Assembly (NCBI GenBank): GCA_033239125.1
Contig: BSWB01000003.1
Coordinates: forward strand, 109,574,320 to 109,638,319
Source: Fagopyrum homotropicum
Lineage: Eukaryota > Streptophyta > Magnoliopsida > Caryophyllales > Polygonaceae
Direction of reading: 5' to 3'
DNA length: 64,000 bases
The position numbers and the translations under genes were made by a program. The notes under the pieces were generated by a model. The model ran no database searches. It was given only the letters and a program-made list of their open reading frames with translations, and was not told the DNA's origin. Shown here piece after piece: positions 1 through 12,769 of the stretch. Positions within the stretch are counted from its first letter, which is position 1; each line of letters opens with the position of its first letter.

Positions 1-603
1 TCAACAATACCTCGTGTGACGGAGGGTTGCGGCTAGTCGAAGAATACCCTATTCTGTGTAGCAATCGACAATGAAAAGGAGATTAAGAGGCAGAGCGCCA
101 AATACCGGCGCACACAGGACCGAATATAGAATGGAGTTTGAACACAACACCGACGAGTCCAATGGCGCCGAATACCGGAAGAAGAAGTAGAAGACGACGA
201 TACTGTACCAAATTTAGGGGTTTCGTTACTTTAAACCGCAAAAACCTAATCGGAATCAATGAAATAGAAAGTTCATCAACATCAACATTACCTCGAGTGA
301 CGGCAGGGAAAGGCGAGCCAAATAATACAGTAGTCGGAATCGAATGTCTATAGAAGAAGAAGACGACAGTGAAATTTTGATTAGGAGGAAGAACACGGCA
401 CCGGCGAACACAATACCTACTGTAGAATGGAGGGGGAAAACAACACCTGCTCCACAAACGGCAGCGAATACCGAAAGAAGAGGACGGCACCGATGGCATG
501 ATTGAGTACGAACAACACGGGAGGAAGAAGCGGAATACACCAATAACCCTAAAAAGATTTAGGGATTTTATGTTAGGGAATTTTGATATTGGGTAGTTAT
601 GGT
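1..603. repeat. Imperfect internal duplication, no gene recognised
   Basis: No convincing coding region. Two stretches resemble each other: about 95-190 and about 395-485 share wording such as 'tagaatggag', 'acaacacc' and 'gaataccg(g/a)aagaag', and the opening 'tacctcg(t/a)gtgacgg' near 10 recurs near 290. It could be a diverged tandem duplication inside an old LTR or leader. Short open frames occur on both strands but none resembles a known family. The last five bases (599-603, atggt) are the target-site duplication of the next element. Confidence 0.35.
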
Positions 604-1930
604 TGTAACACCCCGAATTCTCAGAACTCGGGACATTACTGATTAGGACCTCACAATGGGTCCCGACCTCAGTTTGACAACAATATTACTAGGATCTTGC
701 AACAAGACACAAATAAGGAAAAACCGAAATTCATAAAGTAGTATTTTAAAGGTAATGAATGCAACACGGTCTAGCAGCCTAAAGTACTTAAACAAGGGAA
801 AGACGAACAACTGTCTTAACGAAAGAAAGAAAGACAAACCCAACCCCAACCCCCACTCTAAGGAGTACGGAGACCCGGCTGACCACTACTTCCGGATCAC
901 TCAGCTGCTGGTCTAACCTGCTGTAAAACTAAAAACACAACAAGAGGAACCGTTAGCTAGTTATCTAAATATTAGAAGAATAATAGTAGCACTAACACAC
1001 ACATAAAAATATAAACACCCATCATGCTTTCAAACAAATCCATTTATTATCTTAAGTTAAGTTACTCATTCACGCTAATGATACTTATTTTGTGACACGA
1101 GGGATTCCCAAACCTCGCCTCCGCCCCTGTGTAACCATCAGGAATAGATCTGATGCATCTCACCTTGTACCTGCCTGGTCTGGATATAGAGAACCTCCCA
1201 CTCTCCTGTCAGAGCTGGGCAGTGATGTCACGGCCCGTTATACATACACTTGAGCCTTAAACATAATAACAACGGTCGTCCTAGCAAGTTATTATTATTA
1301 AAACACGCACATAACACACACAACCACTATCACTCAACTAATATCCAAAAACTGGTTAAGTAAGTCGCAAGGACTTACCTGAGTCAAAATACACTCTAAC
1401 ACGTCTCAAACAGTCCGTACTCGTGGTAACTCAAACGCCTGTCAAATAAGGCATGTGTATCAAAATCACATCTCGATGTCCAACCTCATGCGAAGGAATT
1501 ACGGAAAAAGCTCTCTTATGGTAAAAGACCATTTTACTCTTGGTATCGTAAATTCTCGAAGTTTATTCCTGAATTCCACTAATTTCTTCCTTATCTTATT
1601 TTCCAAAATTATGTCTCTCGGATAGCTATTTATGGTTATAAGGTCAAACTCGAGACAACCCTAAGAAGGAAAACCTTCCTCCTCTCTGGTTACTAATTAA
1701 GTTACTACATACATAATACCGTCAACATGTTTTTCCTTCTCCTCAGCTCACTTATATTTACATAATTTCATAAATCCCAACTCGTACTTATATATATATA
1801 CTCGCATTTTTATATATTCTATATTTATGCTTATAAATATACTCTTATATAAAGATTATATATCCATTAAATTCCAAGCTTCTATAAACATGAATAAACT
1901 TTAAAACACTTATATGTACACTTTTATTTC

Positions 1931-1982
<52 letters not shown>

Positions 1983-3191
1983 CGTATATGTCTATACTCG
2001 GCATACACAACTCCTATATAAGCTCACACAACTGCCCTTACTAACCTACCGTACTGCATACACGTACCACCTCCAATCTACTGTTTATATACGTATTCCA
2101 TCTCAGTTTATATACGTATTCCGCCTCACATATATACGTATACAATCTCACAATCATACTCGCAGGGGACAGGATGGAAGAAGAACCGGCGGAGAAGTAT
2201 TACCGGAATTGCAGTCCGGCGGCGTTTTTCTCTTCGTTCTAACAGTGCAGACAGGAGCGGTTTCGGGTGCAGCGTTGCAGCGGTCGACGACGGGCAGCGA
2301 GGTGGCGCCGGCTGGTGGTGACTGGTTCCAGACGGCCTTCACTGGTGTCAGCCTTGCTACTGCGGTTCCAGCGGCGGAGGGCGGTCGACCGAAGGCGGTG
2401 TGGTGGCTCCGGTGGTGTGCACTGCTGCTGTGTCAAAGGTGCCGCTGGTGGTCGACAGGAGGCGGTGAACGAGGGCGGTGTGGTTAGTGGTGCCCTGGGT
2501 GGTCGACCGGAGGCAGCGACCGAGGACGGCGTGGCGTACGGCGGTGCGATGCCCTGGTGCGAAATCGAACTGCTGTGAGTTCCGAAACAGAACAGAGTAG
2601 GAAGGAAAGTAGCAGAGAAGACCGGCGAGACTTACCGACGACAGTGGCGGCGCGGTGGTGTGACTGGCGGTTGCAGCAGCGGAGGTCCTTCCTCCCAACC
2701 GGCGTCGGCGAATCCCCGTTGATGGTTGCTGTTACTATCGTCTCTTCAGAAGCAAGGAGAAGCGGTAGGTTGCAGTGGAGCGAGATCGATTAAGCGGCAG
2801 TCTTAGGTTTAGCGTAGGATTAGGGTTAGGATTAGTTTAAACGTGGTTAAGGGAGCTGATTAGGGTTTAGGTTAAAGTTGGGCCGGCTGGGCAATTGGGC
2901 CGGCTGGGCAATTGGGCCAGCTGTTGGGCCTGCTCCTCAATTAACACAAGAGGCTGAAAATAATGCTCGTTATTCGTCCGGAATCGTTAAAAAAAATACG
3001 GAAAAGTAATTACGAGATTATTTACGGAATTATTTACTGAATTACATAAGTTATCATTTTATGTGAATCCAGGTCACACAAAATGATAAAATTTAATATT
3101 GTTTTTTTTTTATTTAAAGGAATTTAGGTTGGCGGATCAGAATCCGATTTGATCCAGTATTAAACGGAGTTTAAAATTTTCAGTTATTACA
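604..3191 (-). repeat. 3' LTR of the 604-10195 element
   Basis: Starts TGTAACACCCC and ends TTATTACA on the plus strand. It is 2588 bp, about 97% identical by eye to the right copy in the stretches I compared. It contains a (TA)n tract at about 1936-1978. A GC-rich block (about 2160-2790) yields overlapping chance frames on both strands. A TTAGGG-like run lies at 2811-2873, followed at about 2879-2930 by direct repeats of a GGGCCGGCTGGGCAATT unit, one more than in the other LTR. Confidence 0.9.
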
Positions 3192-6100
3192 TCAGTGCCC
3201 TCTTAAAAGAAGTTTCGTCCCGAAACTTAGAATAATATTCCTAATCACGCGACTTTCTTGGTATATCTTGGTATAATTAAAATTTCGTTTTCTATCATGC
3301 AACTACTCACTCATGGTACTCGGCACGCATGAAAAGAAACACAATCACTCAGTCTAAGGTAAAACATGGAAGTCACACAACACAACATCCGAGTGCTAAC
3401 TCGCCGATACAGAAGTAATATATATCCTCGCAAAGAACTCCGGGTAACTACGTCTAATACTCTCCTCTATCTCCCAGGTAGCCTCATCAGCTCCTCGTCT
3501 AGACCACTGGAACTCTACAAAAGCATCAACCAGCTAAATTTTCTGATCTTCATAGTTGATGACGTATCTCGGATTCGGTAGGTACTTTCTCACGGTTTGG
3601 TTTTCTAAACTTACCTCCAGCTCTTTTGATGACTCTACCAAACCATAAAAACTTTTTCCTTTCGAAAGTTCCCGACTATCGATTATGAAATAATGATCTT
3701 AAACTTCTGTCGGCGCCTTACTAAGTGCCTAATGCTCTTTGTAATACAAACCGCTTGACCCGGTTTCCTCAATGTGACCTTATCGGATCGTTCCTTAATT
3801 AATTATTTTCACCTACTTCTTGTCAAGCTTTAAAATTTATATAACTCCAAACAAATCACACACCCAAGTGGACTTTTTCATATAGATTTCTAATTCCTTA
3901 TTGAAATCATAGTTAACCTAACATTGATTTTCTTCATCTGTGGTTTATGGGCCTACCACGCTTTTGGTGTAACACCCATTAGTCACAATGGCGTCTTTCT
4001 AAGGGTCAACATGATTTACCCAACTCCCGCCTATACTTTTCTTCTAATACTATCAAGATCCTCTTCAAACAGACCCTTACTCTCTTACTCACCCGTAGAC
4101 TGTTCTTAACCAACTAGTAAGCAACCTCTAACCGATTCTCTCTATATCTTTAGATCACCCCAGAAAGTTGTCGTTGCCTACTTGGGGATTCCTCCAAGTC
4201 ATCGGTAAAGTTATCTCTTAAATTCGCAGTCACTAATATCTCTTCTTAACGGTATCTGCTCGTCAATACCAATCAACACTTATACGTCCTCAGTTGATGT
4301 CGGTCACTCTATAATTGACTTATCTCAATATTCCGGACCTGCTCTTCTCATACCTATTCTGGCGTTAAATTCTTGGTGAGCATCATTTGCTCGATTAATC
4401 CTTTCATGCTTCACTAATTCGTTTTCTATTCCACACTTTTGTTTCCTTAGGCTAACTCTACTTCTCGAGCTCAACTGGGTCATTCATCTTGACCTAAATA
4501 GTCATTCCAAGTCTTCAACGATAGCTGGTAAGTGTCTTTGTAGTTCTGATGATTTTTGTTATCATCCCCTTGCAGTTCCCCTTGCACGGACCGTCGGTTT
4601 TGATGACTTAGGTCCCGTGATAATTGGGGTTACCTTGGACTTTCGAGTCCACCAAGGCCGTTCTCATATATACATTCCTTCGCTGGTGTTACCGGCAACA
4701 TTGCCTTCATGATACTCCGTTGTTTCCGCTACAGGGCTTCAACTCTTTGATACCGACATTGCGATTTCTTTCAAATTCCTATATTTTTGAGGAGGTTAAA
4801 ACCTCTCCACACTTTTAAAGTCTACATTTTGCATCTACACTCCATTGTAGGTATCCCTTCCATGCACCTTAGACCCTCATATCCGGGTCGACATTTTATT
4901 ACTTTTGGCCTTACAAGCTTGTCTTGTGAACTCTTCTACTAGGTGACTCGTCTTATACATGTTTCTTCTCTGCATCGGTCTCTAACTGCCTGTTGATCAT
5001 TACTACCCATTCTGTGTTGGAACGTCAGTTGCTTTGTACTCTTGCATAGATTTCCTAAGGACATCCTCATCTCAAAACTTTATTTAAAATTCATCATAAC
5101 CCGCAATTTTGATACATGACTTTCCTTCTCACTGGATAAGTTATACACTTGGTTTACACTAAATCCATCATAGTGTCATCAGTCCGTTGGTATGATTTTT
5201 ATTAAACATCCAATGGTACCATTTGTAAATAACACATTAGGTGCATATGATTTTCCCACCAATCAAATTTCTCGCATCGCATTTATTATGTCTTCCTTAT
5301 ACTCATGTCGCTTTACCTTCTTTGATATTTACACCCCATAAGATAGTTAAATCCCTTTGAGTTTTCTCGTACACGCTTTACAACTGCGTTGGTTGGTCTT
5401 ATTACTTTCATCAACTCTTAGGTCATCAGTCTAGCTGAATTTTCCATGGGGTACCTCCATTTCTCCTTAAATAACAGTCTTTAGTCCTTTCGGTAACCAT
5501 CTTATTGGTGTGATACCGGATCCATATAACAACATTTAGTCTTTCACTTTTACTCCTTCTCATGTCTGTTTTAGTCGACCTGTAGATTCTATCTGCAATC
5601 ACCTCACAACTCGACCACACATTTCATCAAGGCTTTACATCATACTCTTTATGTTTGTGCCGCCTCGGAATTTCCAATTATTCTGTGTCACATCTTTAAT
5701 CACAAGGGTTTTCCCTGTCAATCTAGACAGTCTGACCCTACTTTTTCTCGAAGGAGCACCATCAGTCTTACTTGTGTGGAATGCTAAGACATAGGACATG
5801 TTTTCAATCATCTACTTCCTCTTAGTCTTCTAGTTCTTCTTACAGGGATCCCTTCATTCTAACTCTGATATGTATCTTTCGTAGTTAGTAGTAAGTAACT
5901 ACTCCCAACAATTCCCTTTACACCATTACTATCATCAAGGGTCATTACCGACCGTCAAGAGCTGCTCTTAAATTTCTTTATTAGAGTTATCATATTGGAC
6001 TCATTTAACGTTACCATCCAGGCTACTAGTACTTGTATTGATTTAACTTCACCATTTTCGTCGTGGATCTCTGAAAGAAATTCACTAGATGTCGATAAAA

Positions 6101-7618
6101 TTCTTTTATAACCTTGTGGTTATTCTTCTTATCGGTTAACTAACCATCACTAGTTAACCCGCACATGTAACTTTTAAGTTGTCCAAGTAGGATGTAGTTG
6201 ACCTTCTACAACATCATAGACTTACTTTTCTTCCATCTCTTTTGAGGCTTGATATACTTGGTGAAATATATCTCCTCCAGTCTCTCTGTTTATTCTTCTT
6301 TAGCTCCTCCTACAATCTACACTTTTGTAAGATCGTTATACTCTTACGAGTCCAGTTGTATCATTCTTCTTCCATCAACAGACTTTTCAATCCTTCTAGG
6401 GTAGCTTGTAGGTACATCTCCGTGATTCTTTTACCTGAGTTATCGTCTATTTGTGGTTCTTTATTATGAACTTGTAGTGTTGTTAGCTTAAATTCCTTTT
6501 GAATGAGAAGTTATTGGGGTCCCTCGAGTTCACCAATACTCTTCTCACACACTCTTCTTCCTTGGGTGTTGCTTGTAATGCTGCATTTACAGAAGCTGGT
6601 TATTGTTGTATCACGGTCTATGTCAAAATTCTCCTATGTTCTACGAGATCACTCCACTTCCACGTTGGTGAAATCCACCTTTCCCTTTCTGGCAATGCGT
6701 AAGCTTCCAAGTTGCAGCTCTTTAATTCTTTCTATTTGGATGGATAATGTATCTCGTGTTGACTTCCATACTTTTGACTGTCTCGGTTATCAATCTTGAT
6801 TGTGGTGGCAATTAGCTTGTTGAGAGTGATCATATTTCGCCTTGCTTTTGGCATCAACTTTCACTTCCTAGTCTGTCAGTGAGCTTAAATTTTATGTCCC
6901 TTTTCTTGATCGCTACTATATCTCCCTTTTGACTTTCATGTCTATGGAAAATTTTCGACGTCATCCTCTTTGTTTGTGAAGTCACTTTACACAACTTGGA
7001 AGAACCTCTCCGTTGTCTTTCTCAATTCCCTAGTTGGCGATCATCTCTTGCTTCTCCAGAACTACTCTCTTGTATATCCTTCATTTGATTCCGTTGAGTT
7101 GATTCGGGATTCTCTTCTTGTCATCGTAATTGGTGTTGTCTTTGAGTCTTCACTTTTCCGTCTCGACGTTCCTCAACAAGCTCGAAGGAGTTATCCGACG
7201 TTCGTCTACCCTAATGCACATAAGATGTGCATACTAATCCTCACGTTGACACCCCTCAAAATCTACTTAGATGTGTCCAAGGGGTGAGAAACTCATTATG
7301 TTATCTCCGTTAAGGACATAACATAACTACAATTTCTACTAATCTTCGGCATATACCTATCTATATAACATATCTTTATAAACAAGCTAAAAGTCCAACT
7401 ACAGTAAAACCTAAAGTCCATACTAAGCATACTGAGATCCGCGGTAGTAGTGGTGGTCAGCCGTACTTTTCTATCCCCAACCAGACTATGCATACATTTG
7501 AAAACCAAAAATCCTTTTTAAAACTCAGATCCCTTTTCGGGTTCTGCTCAAGTACTTATTCGGTCTTTCAAAAGATTTCAAGTGCCATTGTTGCCAACCT
7601 AGAGCTCTGATACCATGT
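3192..7618 (-). pseudogene. Degenerate chromoviral gag-pol interior
   Basis: No open frame longer than about 105 codons exists here on either strand, but remnants of pol order survive on the minus strand. Around 3443-3534 a translation shows a chromodomain-type tail with the motif EATWE (codons at 3471-3485), typical of the end of chromoviral integrase. Around 5720-5760 a piece resembles the end of RNase H ('SRK' word). Around 6240-6330 a piece resembles the start of RT ('ISPSIS' word). Frames shift between these pieces and many stops intervene, so no protein can be made. Gag/protease would lie near 6800-7500 but I could not recognise it. The chromodomain piece is firm; the RT and RNase H assignments are weak. 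Confidence 0.6.
7604..7615 (-). other. Primer-binding site (initiator Met tRNA)
   Basis: On the minus strand the sequence reads TGGTATCAGAGC, the classical complement of the 3' end of initiator methionine tRNA used by many plant LTR elements. It lies three bases inside the 5' LTR (7619), which fixes orientation and LTR boundary. Confidence 0.9.
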
Positions 7619-8945
7619 TGTAACACCCCGAATTCTCAAAACTTGGGACATTACTGGTTAGGACCTCACAATGGGTCCCGACCTCAGTTTGACAACAATA
7701 TTACTAGGATCTTGCAACAAGACACAAATAAGGAAAAACCGAAATTCATAAAGTAGTATTTTAAAAGTAATGAATGCAACACGGTCTAGCAGCCTAAATT
7801 ACTTAAACAAGGGAAAGACGAACAACTGTCTTAACGAAAGAAAGAAAGACAAACCCAACCCCAATCCCCCACTCTAAGGAGTACGGAGACCCGGCTGACC
7901 ACTACTTCCGGATCACTCAGCTGCTGGTCTAACCTGCGGTAAAACTAAAAACACAACAAGAGGAACTGTTAGCTAGTTATCTAAATATTAGAAGAATAAT
8001 AGTAGCACACACACACACATAAAAATATAAACACCCATCATGCTTTCAAACAAATCCATTTATTATCTTAAGTTAAGTTACTCATTCACGCTAATGATAC
8101 TTATTTTGTGACACGAGAGATTCTCAAACCTTGCCTCCGCCCCGTGTAACCATCAAGAATGGATCCGATGCATCTCATCTTGTACCTGCCTGGTCTGGGT
8201 ATAGAGAACCTCCCAGTCTCCTGTCAGAGCTGGGCAGTGATGTCACGGCCCGTTATACATACACTTGGGCCTTAAACATAATAACAACGGTCGTCCTAGC
8301 AAGTTATTATTATTAAAACACGCACATAACACACACAACCACTATCACTCAACTAATATCCAGAAACTGGCTAAGTAAGTCGCAAGGACTTACCTAGGTC
8401 AAAATACACTCTAACACGTCTCAAACAGTCCGTACTCGTGGTAACTCAAACGCCTATCAAATAAGGCATGTGTATCAAAATCACATCTCGATGTCCAACC
8501 TCATGCGAAGGAATTACGGAAAAAGCTCTCTTATGGTAAAAGACCATTTTACCCTTGGTATCGTAAATTCTCGAAGTTTATTCCTGAATTCCACTAATTT
8601 CTTCCTTATCTTATTTTCCAAAATTATGTCTCTCGGATAGCTATTTATGGTTATAAGGTCAAACTCGAGACAACCCTAAGAAGGATAACCTTCCTCCTCT
8701 CTGGTTACTAATTAAGTTACTACATACATAATACCGTCAACATGTTTTTCCTTCTCCTCAGCTCACTTATATTTACATAATTTTATAAATCCCAACTCGT
8801 ACTTATATATATATACTCGCATTTTTATATATTCTATATTTATGCTTATAAATATACTCTTATATAAAGATTATATATCCATTAAATTCCAAGCTTCTAT
8901 AAACATGAATAAACTTTAAAACACTTATATGTACACTTTTATTTC

Positions 8946-9016
<71 letters not shown>

Positions 9017-10195
9017 GTATATGTATATACTCGGCATACACAACTCCTATATAAGCTCACACAACTGCCCTTACTAACCTACCGTACTACATACCCGTAC
9101 CACCTCCAATCTACTGTTTATATACGTATTCCATCTCAGTTTATATACGTATTCCGTCACACATATATACGTATACAATCTCACAATCATACTCGCAGGG
9201 GACAGGATGGAAGAAGAACCGGAGGAGAAGTATTACCGGAATTGCAGTCCGGCGGCGTTTTTCTCTTCGTTCTAACAGTGCAGACAGGAGCGGTTTCGGG
9301 TGCGGCGTTGCAGCGGTCGACGACGGGCAGCGATGCGGCGTCGGCTGGTGGTGACTGGTTCCAGACGGCCTTCACTGGTGTCGGCCCTGCTACTGCGGTT
9401 CCAGCGGCGGAGGGCGGTCGACCGAAGGTGGTGTGGTGGCTCCGGTGGCGTGCACTGCTGCTGTGTCGAAGGTGCCGCTGGTGGTCGACAGGAGGCGGCG
9501 AACGAGGGCGGTATGGTTAGCGGTGCCCTGGGTGGTCGACGGGAGGCAGCGACCGAGGACGGCGTGGCGTACGGCGGTGCGATCCCCTGGTGCGAAATCG
9601 TACTGCTGTGAGTTCCGAAACATAACAGAGTAGGAAGGAAAGTAGCGGAGAAGACCGGTGAGACTTACCGACGACAGAGGCGGCGCGGTGGTGTGACTGG
9701 CGGTTGCAGCAGCGGAGGTCCTTCCTCCCAACCGGCGTCGGCGAATCCCCGTTGATGGTTGCTGCTACTATCGTCTCTTCAGAAGCAAGGAGAAGCGGTA
9801 GGTTGCAGTGGAGCGAGATCGATTAAGCGGCAGTCTTAGGTTTAGCGTAGGATTAGGGTTAGGATTAGTTTAAACGTGGTTAAGGGAGCTGATTAGGGTT
9901 TAGGTTAAAGTTGGGCCGGCTGGGTAATTGGGCCAGCTGTTGGGCCTGCTCCTCAATTAACACAAGAGGCTGAAAATAATGCTCGTTATTCGTCCGGAAT
10001 CGTTAAAAAAAAAATACGGAATTATTTACGGAATTATTTACTGAATTACATAAGTTATCATTTTATGTGAATCCAGATCACATAAAATGATTAAATTTAA
10101 TATTATTTTATTTTTATTTAAAGGAATTTAGGTTGGCGGATCGGAATCCGATTTAATCCAGTATTAAACGGAGTTTAAAATTTTCAGTTATTACA
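7619..10195 (-). repeat. 5' LTR of the 604-10195 element
   Basis: 2577-bp copy of the repeat at 604-3191 with the same TG...CA ends. It differs mainly by point changes, a longer (TA)n tract (about 8948-9013) and one fewer GGGCC-type repeat unit near 9912. As the 5' LTR on the minus strand it would hold the promoter. I did not identify a convincing TATA box. Confidence 0.9.
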
Positions 10196-10200
10196 ATGGT

Positions 10201-11056
10201 GAGGTTTGTTTATCACATGCTTATTACTTCCAAAAATAAGGTTTAAATTTTTATTTTTATTTTTTTTATTAAGCTTTCGCTTAATCACAGTCATCCATTA
10301 TAACGATCCAACGAATATAATTCGTTCTCATCGAACACTATAAGGGCTGTTTACATGGGAGTCACTATCTATATATATATATAAAATAAAACATCATAAC
10401 TTGATATGTTTTAAATCACATATTCAAGAGAGAAGATATGGGAGAAAATAGTCAAAAGTGCAGCAAGGTAATAGATAGGTGGTAGTCAATACCTTGACAA
10501 CGAGATATTTGTCCTGGTCCTCCTGGAGCAGCATGATATACTGGTCTTCTGGTATCATCTTTTATCTGTTAAATGCATAGAGCACTGCCAGAGCTTTAGA
10601 CATGTCCTTAGTAGATGAACTTCATACAACACAAGATAAGGTCAGGGAAAGCCAAAGAAACACTAATTGGCTCCATAGAACTATGGCACAACAACAAGTG
10701 TAGTACAGTTGTAAGTTAATGAAAAAAACTATGGCACAACAGCACGTGTAGTACAATTTTGAATTTCAGGCCTATGAAACCTAATTGCCCAAATAGATCG
10801 AGAATCCTAATAAGAAGTAGAGAGCAGAGAAATTTGCATACCGGGGAGCTTAACTGCCTGAGACGAATCATACCATATAAATTGTAGAGACCGAGAAGGG
10901 ATGAGGAGGAATAGGTGGTGGTAGGATCGGCATTTGAACCCCGAAATCTATAAGTCCGACGGTCCGAGTGTCGGAGCTCTTTTCCTCGTCGATTTCCCTA
11001 TTCGACGAGCATCCTTCCCCAATCCCATTCGAAGAGCATCTAGAACAAAATAATTG

Positions 11057-11059
<3 letters not shown>
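10201..11059. other. Intergenic stretch with one exon-like segment
   Basis: No complete gene. Read on the minus strand, about 10495-10565 is GC-richer than its surroundings, lies after a CAG acceptor-like site and ends before a GTATTG donor-like site. It is open in two frames and I do not recognise the product. A 30-bp segment with 'tatggcacaac' and 'gtgtagtac' is repeated near 10680 and 10730. A piece of a MITE (about 10283-10367) lies at the left. Confidence 0.3.
10283..10367. mobile_element. Partial MITE (same family as 12533-12730)
   Basis: The wording 'cgttctcatcgaacactataagggctgtttacatgggagtca' (described in pieces: 'gaacactataagg', 'tgttta', 'atgggagtca') matches the right end of the element at 12533-12730. 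It too is followed by a short TA run (10368-10382). The left half is missing or unrecognisable. Confidence 0.5.

Positions 11060-11122
<63 letters not shown>
11060..11122. repeat. (TA)n microsatellite
   Basis: About 31 uninterrupted TA units immediately left of a TIR element. The tyrosine/isoleucine frames it produces are artefacts. Confidence 0.95.
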
Positions 11123-11124
<2 letters not shown>

Positions 11125-12345
11125 TTTTAGTTCAAGTGAGGAGAGAGCTTGTAGATAGGAATTAGGAGGGTTGTAAGCCATTGGATGGATTTAAATCAAG
11201 GGCTCTCACACGCTCATCATTAATGGCATTTTTGTAAATTGACTAAAAATCTAGAAAAATACCTTTACGTTCAAAATAGTCATCGGTGTTCATACTTTTA
11301 TATGTCATTGTTCATGTTTTTATACATCGGTGTTCATAGTATTTTTATTCATTAAAGTGTCATGTCCATTTATTTTTTTGTGTTTATTTTATAATGCATA
11401 GATGTTCATTTAGAGTATATAACCACAAAAAATAAAAAAAAAACTCATCACAAAACGTTAAAAGATTATCATAATATGTTATGTATGTGTCAAAGTTATA
11501 GATAAGTAATTGGTGTTCATACTTTTATACGTCATTGTTCATGTTTTTATTCGTCAGTGTTCATACTTTTTATATCATTGTTCTTGTGAATATTATAAAC
11601 TATTTTTCAATAAGGCATTTTACCGAACAGTTTACGTGCACACTAAAAGGAGCATATAAATTATTCAATTGGATCTATTAGACCAACTCAACATATGTAT
11701 ATACATGTATTTTCTCAATCAAACTTATCAAACATAAAATAATTGAAACAAATTTTATTTCGAACACAAACATCAATCATAAGGAAATCTAAACCTTAAG
11801 AATGGAAATCTAAACAGTGAGAGTAGAAATTCGAAGAAACAAAACCTGGATCGTCTTGTATTCTCTTTGATTTCACAATGTTTTATGTAATCGATCTTTG
11901 AATATTATAAACACGATTTTTTTATAAAAGTATAATTTTCAAAAAAAATGAACATCATATTATAAACATCATAACTGTAAAAAAAAAATGAATACATACT
12001 TGTAAAAAAATGACCATCATATTTTATTAACATGATTTGAAAGAATAGTATAATTTTTTTTTAAAATCCAAAAACAATGTTTTACAAAAATACAAAAATG
12101 AACAATTAATGTTAAAAAACGAATAGTTAGTGTTAGGAAAAAATGAACATTTATTGATAAAAATATGAACAATGACTCTTTTAAAAATGAACACATACTC
12201 ATAAAAATATGAACACCAATTTTTATTTACAAAAACAAAAGCTGGAAAAAAAAAAAAAAAAAAAGGTGACGTGGCATGCCACATGTCACCACCCCGGCTC
12301 TCCTCATTCCTATCTGCAAGGGTCCTCCTTACCGGAACTGGACCC
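11123..12345. mobile_element. TIR element (MITE-like), family A copy 1, inside (TA)n
   Basis: The left end contains 'ttcaagtgaggag...ttgtagataggaatta'. The reverse complement of the right end reads 'ttccggtaaggaggaccc' then 'ttgcagataggaatgagg', giving imperfect inverted termini of about 45 bp. TA tracts flank both sides (11060-11122 and 12346-12366). The interior is AT-rich with repeated 'gttcat'/'atgaac' words and no transposase. An imperfect palindrome containing gtggcatgccac sits at 12265-12290 near the right end. The element at 24863-25415 is a shorter relative with the same termini and palindrome. Confidence 0.65.
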
Positions 12346-12365
12346 TATATATATATATATATATA

Positions 12366-12532
12366 AATGGAATTAGTGTTAAGTCCTTTCTTTCTTTTTT
12401 AAATAAATCTATTAGTTAAATTTCACAAATATATATATATATATATCAAAATATATAAATGGAATTAGTGTTAAGTCCTTTCTTTTTTAAATAAATCTAT
12501 TAGTTAAATTTCACAAATATATATATATATAT
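12366..12532. repeat. Tandem duplication of about 90 bp ending in TA tracts
   Basis: Two near-identical units, each starting 'aaatggaattagtgttaagtc' and ending 'aaatttcacaaatatatat' (about 12364-12448 and 12455-12532). The first has an extra 'tttctt'. It is probably a replication-slippage product between TA runs. Confidence 0.75.
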
Positions 12533-12730
12533 AGATCTGAATCATATGTAAACAACTCTTATCGCCGAATATATAGATTCGGGTCCGGCGAATCTTCTTC
12601 CATTAATAACATGATTTTTTATACCCTTTAATATCGCCTAATCTCATCCATCTGTTTAACGATCTAACGGATACAATTTGTTCTCATTGAACACTATAAG
12701 GGTTGTTTATATGGGAGTCAAACTCTCTCC
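12533..12730. mobile_element. TIR element (MITE-like), family D, inside (TA)n
   Basis: The left end includes 'atatgtaaacaactcttat'. The right end, reverse-complemented, includes 'catataaacaacccttat', forming inverted termini. It is about 200 bp and flanked by TA runs (12516-12532 and 12731-12738). No coding capacity. The Helitron that follows begins inside the right-hand TA run. Confidence 0.55.
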
Positions 12731-12738
12731 TATATATA

Positions 12739-12769
12739 CTAGTAAGGCCGCGCGTGCTACGCACGCGCG
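12739..12769 (-). other. Helitron 3' terminal hairpin and CTAG end
   Basis: A 9-bp stem (12749-12757 with 12761-12769) closes a 3-base loop. On the minus strand it is followed by a short spacer and CTAG at the end. It is the expected termination signal for rolling-circle transposition. Confidence 0.85.

Larger units (their letters stand above)
604..10195 (-). mobile_element. Complete Ty3/gypsy chromovirus-type LTR retrotransposon (Tekay/Del-like), coding-dead
   Basis: A 9.6-kb element bounded by two long direct repeats (604-3191 and 7619-10195), with identical 5-bp flanks atggt at 599-603 and 10196-10200. The minus orientation follows from the primer-binding site next to the right repeat and a chromodomain-type tail next to the left one. 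Just inside the left LTR the minus strand reads a 'TTTCGGGACGAAA' word and then 'AAGAGGG', resembling the end of pol plus polypurine tract of Tekay/Del-type plant chromoviruses. The internal part (3192-7618) is about the usual length but has no long open frame. Clade assignment is by motif; a domain search of RT would settle it. Confidence 0.88.

Noticed and set aside
2154..2793. Overlapping GC-rich open frames on both strands in the LTR (also 9187-9731)
   Set aside because: Several frames are open at once, as expected from high GC; repeated in both LTRs with no recognisable domain. Treated as LTR sequence.
10948..11181. Frame encoding a long YIYIYI stretch (also 24658-25017)
   Set aside because: It is only the (TA)n microsatellite read as protein.
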